A stretch of 64,000 nucleotides of DNA from positions 60,694,405 to 60,758,404 of the forward strand of contig NC_080067.1 in the NCBI RefSeq assembly GCF_949987535.1. The letters are read 5' to 3'. A program made the translations under genes and the position numbers. Source of the DNA: Balaenoptera acutorostrata. Taxonomy: Eukaryota; Chordata; Mammalia; Artiodactyla; Balaenopteridae. Of this stretch, positions 22,490-35,329 are shown one piece after another. Positions within the stretch are counted from its first letter, which is position 1. Every line of letters begins with the position of its first letter. The notes under the pieces were generated by a model. It was not told the DNA's origin and made no database searches. It saw only the letters and a list, made by a program, of their open reading frames with translations.

Positions 22490-22570
22490 GATATTTCCTT
22501 AGCCTTCCATAGCATCCAGCACACCAGCTTACACATAGTAGGTGCCCAACAACAATTTATTTGAATTGAC
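22490..22570 (+). repeat. L2/MIR 3'-end fragment
   Basis: 'agcatccagcacaccagcttacacatagtaggtgcccaacaac' matches the common L2/MIR 3' end. Confidence 0.5.
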
Positions 22571-22679
22571 TTGACAGAGAATAAGTAAATTTGGGTCAGT
22601 ATGTAGAGTAAAATACCTATAACTAAAGTCTCCCTTCAAAAAAGGCCAACTTGATCTAGTTTATTCTTAATTATACTAC

Positions 22680-22820
22680 TAAGAAATATTTGTTTAGTGC
22701 TTACTATCGACCAGAGAGTGGGATAGATGCTTTATATGGTTGATCTGATTCAAACCCTAAAGCCATCCTGGGTGAGAGCTGCTATTACTGTAATAATTCG
22801 CATATGAGGGAAGGGAAGCA
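22680..22820 (-). repeat. MIR-like fragment
   Basis: 'atatttgtttagtgcttactatcgaccag' then 'ctgctattactgtaataattcgcatatgagggaag' follow the reverse MIR/L2 3' end and core in order. Confidence 0.5.
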
Positions 22821-22829
22821 CCAGGTTCT

Positions 22830-23060
22830 GAGGAACTCTCGCTTGCTATGCCTTCCTCCTAGAATGCTCTTTCACTGGTCTTACATGGCTGTCTCCTTCT
22901 CCTCTGTCTAATCTCAGCTGAAATGTCACCCCCTCACAAGGGCCTTCTCTGAGCCCCACATAGTTATACTCCAACCCATTTTCCTCACATGCTATCATTG
23001 GGTTTATTTATTTATTCATAATCTGCCTTCCCATTAGCAGAGTCATTCCATGATGGTGGT
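22830..23060 (+). repeat. L2 LINE fragment
   Basis: Forward L2 ORF2 3' coding remnant: 'atgccttcctcctagaatgctc', 'aatctcagctgaaatgtcaccccctcacaagggccttctctgagc'. Confidence 0.7.
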
Positions 23061-23074
23061 GGATGACAAAAAGA

Positions 23075-23160
23075 AATCATATATATATATATATATAAAT
23101 CATATGTTTAATATATTTAATGTATATTTAATATATACTTAAGTGAATTAATAAATATTT
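23075..23160. repeat. AT-rich microsatellite
   Basis: (AT)n at 23078-23098 followed by TTAATATAT repeats. Confidence 0.75.
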
Positions 23161-23269
23161 CAAATATCACAGAGCTAATCAGAGTGGAGAAGCAATTCTA
23201 ACACATAATTACTTGACTCCATACCTAAGGTACCGGATTCCCAGCAACAGCATTTATTAATTTATTTTT

Positions 23270-24620
23270 AAAGTATTCATTCTGTCCTTTTTTATTGAGT
23301 GACTACCACATTCCAATCACTTTTCAGAGCAGTGAGAAAGCAATATGAATGAGGTGAGAAAAGAACCTGAACCACTTACTGCATAGAGGATATAAAAGAC
23401 AAATAAACAGGCAGTTACTGAGTGGTAAGAGCCATAACCAGGAGTAACTGAAAGACAGGTGACTGATTATGGAGACAGGGAGTGGTTGAGAGAGATTTCC
23501 CAGAGGAAATGATGTCTAAAAACAAGTGAAGGGAAAGTAGAAGTCAACCACTTGAGCGCACACCTAGTAGCAGCATGGAGGAGAGAATAATGGAAGAATT
23601 TTGCAAGCAGAAAGAATAACATCGGCTGAGTCTTAGAGGTTGCCAAGGAAAGCAATAGCAGGAAATAAGGCAGGTAGACAAGGGCCAGGTCATGAAGGTA
23701 GTTGTAAATGAATAAGGTAATTAGGAATTTAGGCTAAGAAAAATGGGACACTGTTTAAAGATCGTGGCATAACTATATTATAATGGCTTTAGGGGGTAGA
23801 GAGGTTTAGATGGAGCCTGGATGCACTGAGACCTATTGCAGTAGTCTTGTTTAGAAATAGTAGTCAACTATAAATGGGTAATAGCAGGAGGAACAGAAAA
23901 AATCAGCACATTTGAGAAAGACTGTGGAGATATTTAGAAGGAAGAATCAACAGGACTTGATTGATTTTGTGTAAGAAATGAGGAGGAAAGGAAAAAGTGT
24001 AGATAACTTCCAGGTTTATGACTTGAGCAACCAGCTGCCAATACTGAGACAGGAAAAATAGAAGGATAAAACACTAAATTCCCCTAGAGCAATAGAATAA
24101 GCAACAGGGCAATGGTGGTGCAGAAAGCAATGAGGGCATGTGGAGTTGGAGACCTCTCTTAGACCTCCAAATTGAGGGATACAGGCCTAGAGTTCAAGAA
24201 TAAGTTCTGGAGCTATAGATTTTTATCTTCATAGTATCTAGATGCTTATTGAAGACATGTGAGGGATGAGGTGGTCCAAGGAAGGCACGTAGAATGAGAT
24301 GGTCTGAGAAACAAGATTCAAGGGAAATGTGGAGAAATGGGAACTTTAAAAAGGACTAAGAAGAACCATTCAGAGGATGGGGAGAAAACTAGGAGATGTC
24401 ACAGGTGACAAGAAGATTCTAGAATGAAAGGAGTCCAATATGCCCAAAGGAGCTGTAAAGGAGCATGTGATTAGAATGTGGACCCAACACTGATAAAAAT
24501 AAGGCAGAGGTAAGCACCAGTGATGTCCTAGGATTGAAAGGCCAGTGAGATGGAGCCAGAATGGTGACAGGACATGGAATGGAGATGGTAACTGTGAGTC
24601 TAGTGCTTAAGATGCATCTG
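23270..24620 (-). repeat. Long antisense L2 LINE remnant
   Basis: The reverse complement follows the L2 (CR1-clade) ORF2 C-terminus. The 62-aa minus frame at 23467-23655 retains a readable piece, and the forward text has typical antisense L2 phrases such as 'gccaggtcatgaaggtagttgtaaatg', 'gagacctattgcagtagtcttg' and 'atatttagaaggaagaatcaacaggac'. There are many stops and indels; it is not coding today. It is the longest ancient repeat in the window. Confidence 0.75.
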
Positions 24621-24952
24621 GGTGTTCATGGATGACAATGATGCAGAGACCAGAGACTATGACCAGAGACATGAGACTCACAGGGCAGTAGTTCTTCACC
24701 TGAGTGAGGAGTAACGGTGTGCACAGCAATGTGCAGGGAAGGTTAGTAAATCTGCCACCCAATCTACAAACACTCAGTCGGCCTCAGAAAACTGTTTCTG
24801 ACCCATGAAACTACAAAACGCCCTGTTTCATCACAAGACATGATTTATTCAACTTCAGAACTTAGGTAATATTCTGAAAATTTTGTATATTTTTTATATC
24901 AGGAAAATATATATATGCTTACTACTTAAAATATTTTATTTTAAAAATCTCC

Positions 24953-25314
24953 GGGGCTTCCCAGATGGCGCAGTGGTTAAGAATCCTCTTGCCAATGCAG
25001 GGGACATGGGTTCAAGCCCTCATCCAGGAAGATCCCACATGCCGCAGAGCAACTAAGCCCGTGCGCCACAACTACTGAGCCTGCACTCTAGAGCCCACGA
25101 GCCACACTACTGAGCCTGCGTGCCACAACTACTGAAGCCCGCGTGCCTACAGCCCGTGTTCCGCAACAAGAGAACCCACCACAATAAGAAGCCTGCGCAC
25201 CACAAAGAAGAGTAGCCCCTGCTCACCGCAACTAGAGAAAGCCCGCACAGGAACGAAGACCCAATGCAGCCAAAAATAAGGAATGAAAGAAAAAGAAAAA
25301 GAAAAAGCATTAAA
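24953..25314 (+). mobile_element. CHR-type tRNA-derived SINE, full length
   Basis: 'ggggcttcccagatggcgcagtggtt' start, B-box-like GGTTCAAGCCC near 25010, a body of repeated 'CCACAACTACTGA' units, and a GAAAAA-rich tail. AAAAATCTCC at 24943-24952 and 25315-25324 is the duplication. Minus-strand frames of 74-75 aa here are SINE translation. Confidence 0.92.
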
Positions 25315-25583
25315 AAAAATCTCCCACACATCTGAATGCTCCAAATAAGAACAGTTATGACTGGATGTCTTCACAGTTAATCATCTAGATTTTGAAAGAG
25401 AATATCACACTAGCTCCAATTTATGGAATTACTGAAAACCTGAATAGTAAACAAATTTATATTTTAATTGATTTCCACCTCTTAGAGTTCTGAATGTGTC
25501 TCACTGCTTTCCACCATACCCAATTCATTAATTAGATACTGACAAATAAAAGGGCATTTTCCCTGGCCTCAGCAGGTTTCCTT

Positions 25584-25600
25584 AAAAATATTCTGATACT
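25584..25600. repeat. Target-site duplication, left
   Basis: AAAAATATTCTGATACT, repeated at 25750-25766. The leading A residues on the right copy merge with the tail. Confidence 0.88.
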
Positions 25601-25749
25601 CAATAGCTTGTTTCTTTTTGTTGCTGAGTAGTATTCCATGGTATGAACATACCACAGTTTCATTAACCATTCATCCATTGAAGAACATCTGGGTTGTTGC
25701 CAATTTGGGGCTGTTACAAATGAAGCTGCTATAAACATTCATGGAAAAA
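25601..25749 (-). mobile_element. Inverted-only L1 insertion with a forward poly(A) tail
   Basis: The minus strand encodes L1 ORF2 C-terminal sequence (68-aa frame at 25532-25738, matching about residues 1201-1245 of the intact ORF2 in this window). Yet the A10 tract is on the right, as for a plus-strand insertion. AAAAATATTCTGATACT (17 bp) flanks it at 25584-25600 and 25750-25766. The simplest reading is twin priming in which the forward product contains little beyond the tail. Confidence 0.85.
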
Positions 25750-25766
25750 AAAAATATTCTGATACT
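25750..25766. repeat. Target-site duplication, right
   Basis: Pairs with 25584-25600. Confidence 0.88.
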
Positions 25767-28210
25767 GAAGATGGGATTCATAACAGCATTTTAGTCTACT
25801 GAGTGAGAATGCATCTTACAAATGATAAAGATCTCAACTTCCTAACCTTTCACACAGATCTATTTATCTTTTCAGGGACTAACACCCATTCATCTTTCAA
25901 TCAAAACCTTTAAAAGAGAATTTTGTTTTAGATGATGATCCGTGTTATTAATCAACCATCTTAAATTATCTGTTTAGGAGTTGACTTTTCCACACTACAC
26001 TTTTTAACCATGATCTTCATAAGCACAATTTTAACTAAATTTGCTTTTATGTTTGTATAAGGTAAAATATCGCAAGGTCACAAATTTTTCTTCAGAATCT
26101 CAGATAAAAACAGTAAAATTAACTCACATACATTAAAACAAAGCTTATAGTTACAACTGACAACATATGAATGAGTTACTTTGCCCACCACACTCCCATG
26201 GCAAGAGGAAATAGGCATTTGGATTAGGAAGTTCCAAAAACAGAAAGAAAGAAGCTCTCTCTAACACCTCACACATCAATTTTCTCCACAGTTCCCAAGA
26301 CAAGAAACCCCGCAGCTCAACACAAGAGAGTTTATTTGAATAAAGAATTTGCTCTCCACACATTTCTAAACTCCTCATTGTCAGATAATCATAGGCACAT
26401 GTGAAAACCAATGGAGACTCCATACTCCTGTCTGAACCTAAATTAGGATCTTTTAAAACAAGCACCAACAGTAGACATTCTAGGATTCCAAAGGCCTAGA
26501 GATGAGTCACACAGTTATTCTGCCATCCTTTATGGTTGCCTACCTCTAATTCTACCCCAACCCCCAACCCTTGTTTGGCCCTTGCTAATAGATAACTGTG
26601 AAATTCAGCCATGTGCCTAGTCCCAGGGGAGACAATGACTGCCCCCTGATCTCTAGCTTCTCTAGCATTTAGAGGTGCCCCCAAGATGCAGCTAGAGACA
26701 ATGAGGCATGAATAAAAGTTTCCTTGAGGAATTCGGTAAATTTTTGCTTTCCTGGTGAAAGAGGATAGATTGGCTGCACTTCTTCTTTCTTCTGTCAAGA
26801 TGAACACACTGCCTGGCATGCAAGCAGCCATCTTGTTGTCAAGAGGCAACAAGTATAGAACGAAGGATCAAAGAAGGAGAGACAATTCTTGCACCGTCAG
26901 ATGGCAGAGCAGAAGAGGAGAAAGCATCCACGTCTCTGATGATAACCTGAGCAACTGAATCCATACCATAAAAACCCCATCTCTGGATGTTTTATGAAAA
27001 GAATAAATGTCTACTGATATAGGTCTTTCAGGTGGATTTTCTATTATTTGAAGCTAAATGCATTCACAAGTGATGCAACTTTTATTATTTTCTCACATTT
27101 GTCACCTTGATTTTAGCACTCTACATTTTTAGATTTTTTTTTTTCTATTTTTTCTTTTCAACTGTCTGAGCAAATTCACACCTTTCCTCCCTCAACACCC
27201 TATGGAGGGCAGCACTGAGGATGGGTTCCTCCAGCTTTAAGGGCTGTTCTAGCCCTTTCCTTCCTCAGGGCATAAGTTACTGAGTGCAGTAAGGACAGTC
27301 ACAACTAACTACTTCATTTGAAGTGAGTTCTTTGGTCAGGCCCCACATTAAACATCCAGCTAGAACAATCTGAGAATAGATAATTCTTGTAGCAACTTTG
27401 AAAACATATGTTTCCTTCTTTGCAATAATGTAAAATGTATCTTTCATGGAAGGGTACACACAAATATTTGTATAGCTTATTAAAAAGAATAATTAACAGA
27501 ACCATTATAAATTGTTTTTTCCAAGAGAGAGAGAAGAAAAATCATTACCTATAAGTTCAGAGTTAGAAGGAGCCTCCATTCTCTGAAGGGGGATTTGATC
27601 AAAGAAGTAAGAGCGGTCTCTCCTGTGATGGGGCCAAAAAGAAGAGCCATATTGTTGGGGGAATTGGCTTCATCAAGGCAAGAGGTAAAAAGCAACGTTC
27701 AGACGTTCCAGAGACTTTGCAGACAGTTCAGAACAAAGGGAGCGGCGCAGGGGAACAGTGTGACAGGAGAGAGCATCACAGAGCAGGACACCTTCAGCTT
27801 AGATTAGGGTGTGAGGTCGCTGATTCACAGCTTCCAAGAAGCCATTTGAGGTCTCAGGGCTTTGACAGCCTGTAAGTGCTGTGCTCAGGGGCATGAGTGG
27901 AGGCCCTCCTTCTCTATAGGAGGCATGAAAGCCCTGTGGGAAATCTTAAAATGGAATATGATTATCTCTCTTGTATCCCTCAGTGCCTAGTAAACACGCA
28001 ATCATTGTGGTAAACTGAAATGAACTTTCTTTAGAGACAATGCCCTTCAAGTTTACATTGTTTCTACTGTACACTTACGTCACTTTCCCAGGGTGAAACA
28101 GCTTTATAAGTGTTATGACCTAGTTTTGTTTTCTCCCCAGCAGACAGGTGCCTATGTAGCATGTCTGCTACTGAGAATGGGAAGTGGTACCATCCAGATA
28201 AGTGTCAAAT
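25767..28210. other. Unassigned unique sequence
   Basis: About 2.4 kb without a nameable repeat. Frames of 105 aa (26151-26468, minus), 118 aa (26496-26852, minus) and 70 aa (27595-27807, plus) were read. None has a domain motif, a signal peptide or convincing splice context, and neighbouring frames on the other strand are similarly open. Confidence 0.45.
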
Positions 28211-28214
28211 ATCT

Positions 28215-28400
28215 TCATTATTTTATTCAATTTATTCATTCATTCATTTTAGCATTTACTAGGCTTTTAACTACATAAAAACAAAGAAGAAAACAAAAGT
28301 GAACACTATCCCACCATTTAGATAGCGATGGAGAAAATTCAAGAGGTAGACAAAGGTATCAAATGAAATTAGTAAGTTTCCTCCCTCTCCTCTCTTGCTA
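28215..28400 (-). repeat. L2 3'-end fragment
   Basis: 'tttattcattcattcattttagcatttactaggc' then 'aaaacaaaagtgaacac' is the reverse L2 3' end. Confidence 0.5.
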
Positions 28401-29875
28401 ATGTGAATCATTGTTAATAGCTTACTATGTTTATATCCAGACCATACTCACCCTCCCAAAAAAACAACAATAATTTGCTGTACATCTAGCTAGGTTCTTG
28501 AGATTTACCTAGAGAATGCCAACTTGCTCAGCAGCTTTCTAAAGTAAGTACATGCACCCTCAACCGATAACTCCAAATACAAGCATTTCAAGACCTCATG
28601 GGACAATACAGCAATCCCAAATTATCCACGTCGTTGAAACTTTGGTTGAACAAAGGGATATTTGTTTGGAGGAGGTAAAATGTATTACCATCTTTGAGCA
28701 ATCTTAATTTCTATGCTTACATCAAGCAAGACATGAGGTGATTACAGATTTGAGCTTTTTTATTGCCTTAACCATTCACTAAATCATCTTCATCTAGTTG
28801 CTTTGTAATCTCACAAGGTCAATGTGTATCTTAGTGCTAAAGGAAATAGTTATCTTATCTATCTTTTTATTAAAATATTGTTTTGAATACTACCCACTAA
28901 ATCACTCAGCATTCCTCATATAAAGAACTGAGAAATACATTTTCTAACTTATTGCTGGGAGAAACATGACTTCCCCTAAGCAAGTGGTAGACATCCTCTT
29001 TTCTGATAACAAGAATTGTGCTACTGACTGCATCTTTCCAAATTTACTTCTAAGAAACCGAGAGCTAAATTTAAAGGTAATTTATAACAACCTTATAAAT
29101 CCTTATTACTTGCATATGCATGTTCTTTTTCCCTTGACTTGATTTTCTACTTTTATTTTATGTTTTTTCTGGACTTGCCTTTATTATTTCTGCACTAACA
29201 TTATTTTATTTATGTTCTTATTGCAAATGGCTTTAGTTCCTCCAAAAAATATATATAAATAAATAATAAAGCTATAAAATTATATAGATCAGTAGACAAG
29301 GATAAATGAATGATAAAACACTGTTCCCCCCACTGAAGTTTATTCTGAGTTTTCTATGTTCTTCTTTCCACCTGCCAATTCCCTACCCTCTCACTGCAGC
29401 GGAAGCCAACTGAAAATCCCCAAGCTAAGAAAATAAGATTTTTCCCTCATATAAGTAGCCCTGCTCAGAGTACTCCATTCTGCCTTTACAAATAAAACAT
29501 CTACTCAAAGAGGACATGGCTCTTGGTAAAGTCAAGGAGGAACTTTTGGCAATTTGGCCAAAGTTGCTAGATCGTGCCAAAAGAGTTAGCAAAATGAAGT
29601 TTAAGGGTGAGTTGCTGGGGCCAATCCAGGCTCTGAATAAGCCATGGCACACAGCTCCTGCCAGGTGGAGAGGGATCGTGAAGGTGGTGGAGGATCCAGT
29701 GGATCAGGTCACAACAGAGATCACCTGGCAGGGAAATGGGACACCCAGGCAGTGTGACTGAGTAACAGGAAATAAGGGAGAGAACTAGAATTAGGAGAGT
29801 CTGTCCAGAGAAATATATAGGCAGTTACTGTACAATCATAGCCAAAATTAACTTAATTACAAAGCTCTGAGTTAG
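28401..29875. other. Unassigned unique sequence with one 81-aa frame
   Basis: The plus frame at 29516-29761 (81 aa, K/E/W-rich, ends in PRQCD) is the most protein-like chance frame here. It overlaps a 75-aa minus frame, has no recognised motif, no exon-like splice pair that I can defend, and no neighbouring exons. Confidence 0.4.
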
Positions 29876-29879
29876 AAGC

Positions 29880-30130
29880 CGATTCCCAACCTTGTGAAGT
29901 AGCACAGTATAGTGAGAAGGCAAGCCTGAGTTTGTTTCCCTACTCTGCCACTTACCAGATGTGAGACATTGAATCTGTCTCAACCTCTCTGATCTCATTA
30001 TCTTATTTGTAAAAAATGTAAATAACAATAATACATATTTACAGGTTATGTAAGGATTTTATCTATGTATAATTAATTCATTTCATAGCCAAGAATAATT
30101 TTTGTTGCTTCTTCTTACTCCTAGTAGTAT
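29880..30130 (+). repeat. MIR SINE, nearly full length
   Basis: 'cagtatagtgagaaggcaagcctgag', 'ctctgccacttaccagatgtgag', 'ctcaacctctctgatctcattatc', then the 3' A/T-rich part: the full MIR order. Confidence 0.75.
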
Positions 30131-30808
30131 TAGTGGTCCTGGATTTGCAGTAAAAACATTAGAAGTGCTTGTTTTGAACTGGGAGTAAGAGAGTTGAATC
30201 CACTGTCGGCCCTTTATTTTACTGGTCATTCTACAATTGTCTTTGTTAGTAAATGTCTATTTGCTTAACTTAGCTATATTAAAATCTAATAAATAATTCC
30301 TGACAAAGAAGGCTCTACTTTGCATATCCTGGAAAAAATAGAAAAACTTGTGCTTGATATTAATGAACAGAGAAATACCACCACCCCTCAAACATTTCCT
30401 TCTGATACTGTCCAAACTGACTCTTCACAAAATTTATATAGATTTATCCCAACCTATTGGGTTGGGATTCTGTGAGGTTCAGGCTAAGGCAACAGGGCTA
30501 CCAAGACCCAAGGAGTAAGCAAAACTGAAATACAATAGAAAGGGTTTAAAATGAATCCACAACCCAAGAAGTTTCTGAGCAAGTCTGAAAATCTAGAATA
30601 AGAGACAGAGATCAAAGAAAAATCTAAATGTTGGTGAAATCTAAAAAAGTGTGTTCAGATGAAATGACACTAATGGTTGTTAAAATTTGCTTCTATGACT
30701 AGGTATATCTTCTGACTGTGTAGGTGTTGATTTATCTAAAATAGGGTCAAATGAAAAGGTATGAAATAAATGTCACAACAAATATGCTTTTATGAATGAA
30801 GATCCAAT
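30131..30808. other. Unassigned unique sequence
   Basis: No gene or repeat recognised. Confidence 0.4.
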
Positions 30809-30818
30809 ACAAGCAGTT

Positions 30819-31107
30819 GTTGTTTTTTTTTTTTTTTTTTTTATGGCTGTGTTGGGTCTTCGTTCCTGTGCGAGGGCTTTCTCTAGTTGCGGTAAGCGGG
30901 GGCCACTCTTCATCGCGGTGCGCAGGCCTCTCATTATCGCGGCCTCTCTTATTGCGGAGCACAGGCTCCAGACGCGCAGGCTCAGTAGTTGTGGCTCACG
31001 GGCCTAGTTGCTCTGCGGCATGTGGGATCTTCCCAGACCAGGGCTCGAACCCGTGTCCCCTGCATTGGCAGGCAGATTCTCAACCACTGCGCCACCGGGG
31101 AAGCCCC
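30819..31107 (-). mobile_element. CHR-type tRNA-derived SINE, antisense
   Basis: A T18 run at the left (30825-30842), the SINE body in reverse, and the 5' end CCACCGGGGAAGCCCC at 31092-31107. Flanks ACAAGCAGTT (30809-30818) and ACAAGTAGTT (31108-31117) differ by one base. It shares the shortened body and 'CATCGCGGTGCG' segment with the SINE at 16846, so both are likely one subfamily. The 71- and 108-aa frames are SINE translation. Confidence 0.92.
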
Positions 31108-31199
31108 ACAAGTAGTTTTTAATTACCATTGTCTCTAAAAGCAGCCTGGACTTTTGGAGAAATGACTGATTGCAGACCCAGTGAAGGTAATGTATAACG

Positions 31200-32310
31200 T
31201 GAACATGGAACGTACACCTGAAATTAAGGAAACTATAAAAGACTTTTGGGGCAAATCAAAAGGACTCAGGAATAGGCTCCCATTGGCAGAAGATACGAAA
31301 ATTTGATAATATCCATAAGAATATTAATTACAATGAATTTATATACATTAAATATATGTAAATTCACGAGTTCATAATGATTTTTTTAAATAGATAGAAA
31401 AAGTCTCATACGTTACTTCCACATCATGCTAGGGAACAACTTCTTTATTTAGAAAGTGGCAACTAAAAGGAAAAATTGAGCGTTATCATAGGAAACTTTC
31501 CTCTTTGGGTTTTCAAACAGTAGATGAGAGGAAGTTTTTCTTTACAAAAATGTCAGCTAATAAATGAAGAAGAAACAATAAAATATCATTCTGTTGCAAC
31601 CACTATGAATTGATGGATCCAACTGTGACAACCAATAGCCACTAACATCACAAAAAGAGAGATAACCAGTCATTGTGTTACATCCCAATGGAAGGACCCA
31701 ATACCACCTGTGAAGTAGTCTTCCCAAAAAAATCAAAACTGAAACTGTCCAAAACTGTAGATCTAATTAGTAATTTAGAGAAAATACAGATGCCAAAGAA
31801 ATGTTTAAATACACCACATGAATGCAACCCACAAAGTCCAGACTGTGGGGAATCTATAGGACAAATGACTTGGTTTCTGCAACAAATAAATTGGTGGAAA
31901 TAAAGTGATGAGAGAGAAACTACATATTAAAAATACATGAAGTATAGCAACCAATACAATTTATGGACCTTATTTCAATTTGATTGAATGAACAAACTGC
32001 AAAAGAAATGAGATAAAGAAACTGGAACACTGACTATTATTCATGATTTTAAGAAAACTTTTAGTTGTGGTTATGCTATTGTATTATCTTTTCCAATAGT
32101 CATTTAAAATGACATGACATCTAGACTTTGTTTCAAAACACTCCAAGGAGAAGGATGAAGTGGTTGGGAGTGCAGATAGAACAAGACTGGTCATGAGTTC
32201 AAAATGGCTAAAACAGAGTGATGGTTACCTGAGAGTTAATGACACTATACCACTTCTGCAAATGCTTGATATTTTCCACAAAGAAAAGTTAAAATCAAAA
32301 AGAAAGGCAT
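31200..32310 (+). mobile_element. Old L1 (L1ME-type) 3' UTR
   Basis: Decayed forward sequence with old-L1 3' UTR phrases: 'agataaccagtcattgtgttacatccc' near 31661, 'tttatggaccttatttcaatttgattg' near 31960, 'acaagactggtcatgagttc' near 32181 and 'tgatggttacctgagagttaatgacactatacc' near 32220. No ORF2 catalytic region precedes it. Confidence 0.65.
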
Positions 32311-33505
32311 AAACTATTCTATTGGAGTAATCACAGATGAATAAAAATTAAAAATTAAATTCCTGAAAATAGTTATTTGGCTGTACTATGCTATATGTGT
32401 AATTATTTCTTACCAGAAAGATACCTTTTAGAACTTAGACCAACAAAACTGGATGAAGTACATTTTTAAGGACTAAATAAACATCTAAATCTTTACAGCA
32501 TTTATTTTAGTTTCCTACACATTTGAATTTTCTTTTACTTTCAGTTCACATTGGTGGGATATTAGAGAAAGACAATCAAAAGAATTCAGAGTGGCACTGT
32601 GATCTGAGCATATTGGCCCGTTGGTGAAAAGAATTAAATTAAAGTAACATTAAAAAAAAAAATTATTTTCTTTCCAGGTCATTGCTAGAAAAAAGAGATG
32701 TGACAGTAATCAGGGATAATGGCAAGAAACCAAGAACTCTGAAGAGTAGGTGTTAAAGGAGGTCTGAGATAAAGCTGAAATACCTTTCATAATTTATGTA
32801 GATGATACAATGAAGCTAAGAATAGGGAATGTGTGTGTAACAGAGTCAGGTTAATTAGAAGGAGGGAAACGACTTCAGAAGAGCACACTGAGTTCAAAAT
32901 TGGAAGCAAAACTAAAGTAGAGATACGGATGTTTTAGGAGGAAAAAATTCTGAGAAAAAACCAAATGTTAAGGGTATTGGAAGTTTTGAAAGGTAAGGAA
33001 AAGAAAAATGCCAAGCTGTCCTGCAAACACAAAGGTCTGAAGGATAATGAGTGGATAGCACCTATTTCTGAACTCCTCAGGCCAGGGGCAAGTTAAAGGG
33101 TCAAAATGCCATTGTGTGAAAGGCTAAATGATCTCTCTGCAGTCAAGACACATTTCCAAAACCCCTCGGTCCCTCCATGGCAGCACAGACTCCACCAATG
33201 GAGGATGATGATTCTACAAAGCATAATCCAATCACCTCCTGAACCTTCAAATTGCATGTTGCAGTTAATAGAAGTATTGATTCCGTTGTCAGAGTCACTG
33301 CAATTTTTTATCGTACAGAAGCATAGATGGTAAGAAATCCAAGCTGGGCAAAAATGGATAATGCACTTTTTTTTTCTTGATTGTGCAATGATATAGGGGA
33401 AACCTCACCCAGCTGCTCCCATACATACACACACACACACACACCCAGACCCATTTACCCACAGACACTTATCACAGACTCCACCCTATTTTCATCACAT
33501 CAGTT
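32311..33505. other. Mostly unique sequence with a CA run
   Basis: (CA)n at 33425-33446. The 75-aa frame at 33106-33333 has no motif. No element named. Confidence 0.45.
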
Positions 33506-33509
33506 CTAG

Positions 33510-33740
33510 ATACAGAGGCCACACAGTTTAGTGGCAAAGGGTATGGCCTTTGAATGCAAGCAGACCTCAATTTCTGTCCTCACCCTGCCACCCACTGGTT
33601 GTATTATTGCAGTCATAATCCCTAACTTCTCACCTACTCCATGGGATGGATATAAGGATTAAATAAGATAACAAGTACAAAGTACGTAGCCTGCATTCTG
33701 GCATATAATAATCTGTGGTAGTTCCGTAGAGATATTTAGT
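33510..33740 (+). repeat. MIR SINE, nearly full length
   Basis: 'cagtttagtggcaaagggtatggcctttg', 'cctcaccctgccacccactggttg', 'tggatataaggattaaataag', 'cattctggcatataataat'. Confidence 0.75.
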
Positions 33741-35329
33741 AACTTGCAGAACACTGATAGCAATACAAGTAATTCTTGTTCCAGGCACACAGATAAATTC
33801 TGTCCAGTTAGAGGTTCAACTGACTTCCATCTCCCATATTGAAGAAGCCAGTTTTGCTTCTATTAAGCAAAGATTCTCCTTTGTCCTGATTAGTTTTACC
33901 ATCTTTTCTAGTTCCATCAATAATTAATGAGTTAAGTAAAATGTCTGATGTATATTCATCTCATATTTGTATGAGAGTCATGATTATATGATTATCCTCT
34001 TTCAACATTTATCCTTTATCAATAGTGGGCAAACCAAGTGAAAAATCTCTACTGTGGTCTTTATAACTCCTTCCTTTTAGGAGAAGCAAAGACCGAGACA
34101 AGTTGATCCACAGAAAGTGTTATTTGATCTAATAAGAGAATGCATTTCCTGTGGACATGTATTTGATAAAGCAATCACTTTACCTCCCTGAAAGGAGTAT
34201 GAAAGGGCATTTCAGAAGTCCTAAAGCAACTATGCCTTGCCTATAGTGGAAGAATAATAATTATATTAGCCGCAAACCATCACCACAGGTGCATTTCAGA
34301 TGACTATGAAGAACTACAGACACATAAGCCAGTAGGTATTTACTACTGTATAGATCTACTTAGAGATGTTTGTCTAGAGAAATGAATCACATTTTATTAG
34401 TTTACTGACAGAAACTTCCCTTCACCAAAGCTATGCCTATATCTAAGTGTACGTCCCTTACTTCTACAAGTTACATATTTTTTCAGTTCCTTTTTTGTCA
34501 CATAATAAAGTTGTTCTAAAAAATGGAACAGCATTTCCTTAATATGTTGATAGTATAGGATGTGTTAAATCTAAGATAATTTATGTTGCTGCCAAATTCC
34601 CATTACCACATCATTATTCTTGGGTTGATTATTACAAAAATTGGACTTGGCTAATTATTTGAGACTGGCCATGTGACAGGTCTGAGACCGTGACTCTATC
34701 CAAAGGAAACAAAGTGTGAAGCACCACAAAGACACATAATCAAGTTCCCTGGATGAAATCAATATACCTGAGTCAGATAAAACTAAGGCAGACTTTTGAA
34801 CATGGACTTTTACAAATATAAAGCATGCAATTCCCAGGTGTTACTGTTGCAGGTCTGAAGGTCTGAAATGTTATGAATAGAGAAATGGATGTGAACATAC
34901 CTAGAAAGATGTGGAATATATCATTAGTTAACAACCATACTTTTCTCATTATATTTAGCAGAAGCATAGCCTCATGAAAGGCCCGGAAACACAGGTAACT
35001 TCTATCTGCATCATACTCTTCATCTATGTAATAAATAATTTCACTAAATGACCTCCAAGACCTTTTCAGGCATTTAGAAAGTGCGTATTTTGAAGTATTT
35101 TGCAGTTTTTTCATAGAAGTTCAAAGCAATTAAATAAAAATTTTTAGACACTGAATTTTTAAAAAATTCAACAACAACAACAAAACCCTTTGTACTCAAA
35201 CTTACACAGGAAGAATTAAAATAAGATTTTCTTATCATTTTTCTTTAATTGAGCACAAGTCAAGATAAACTGTAGAAAGCTTAGCAAAGCTCTCTGGACC
35301 CTGAGTACATGGGATAACAACTTTTGGTG
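33741..35329. other. Unassigned unique sequence
   Basis: A/T-rich, no repeat or gene recognised. The 113-aa minus frame at 34773-35114 ends without motifs or conserved context. Confidence 0.45.

Noticed and set aside
27595..27807. 70-aa plus-strand frame
   Set aside because: No motif, no splice context I could defend, no neighbours.
29516..29761. 81-aa plus-strand frame with protein-like composition
   Set aside because: No known motif, a competing antisense frame of similar length, and no supporting exons. Left as unassigned; a protein search would settle it.
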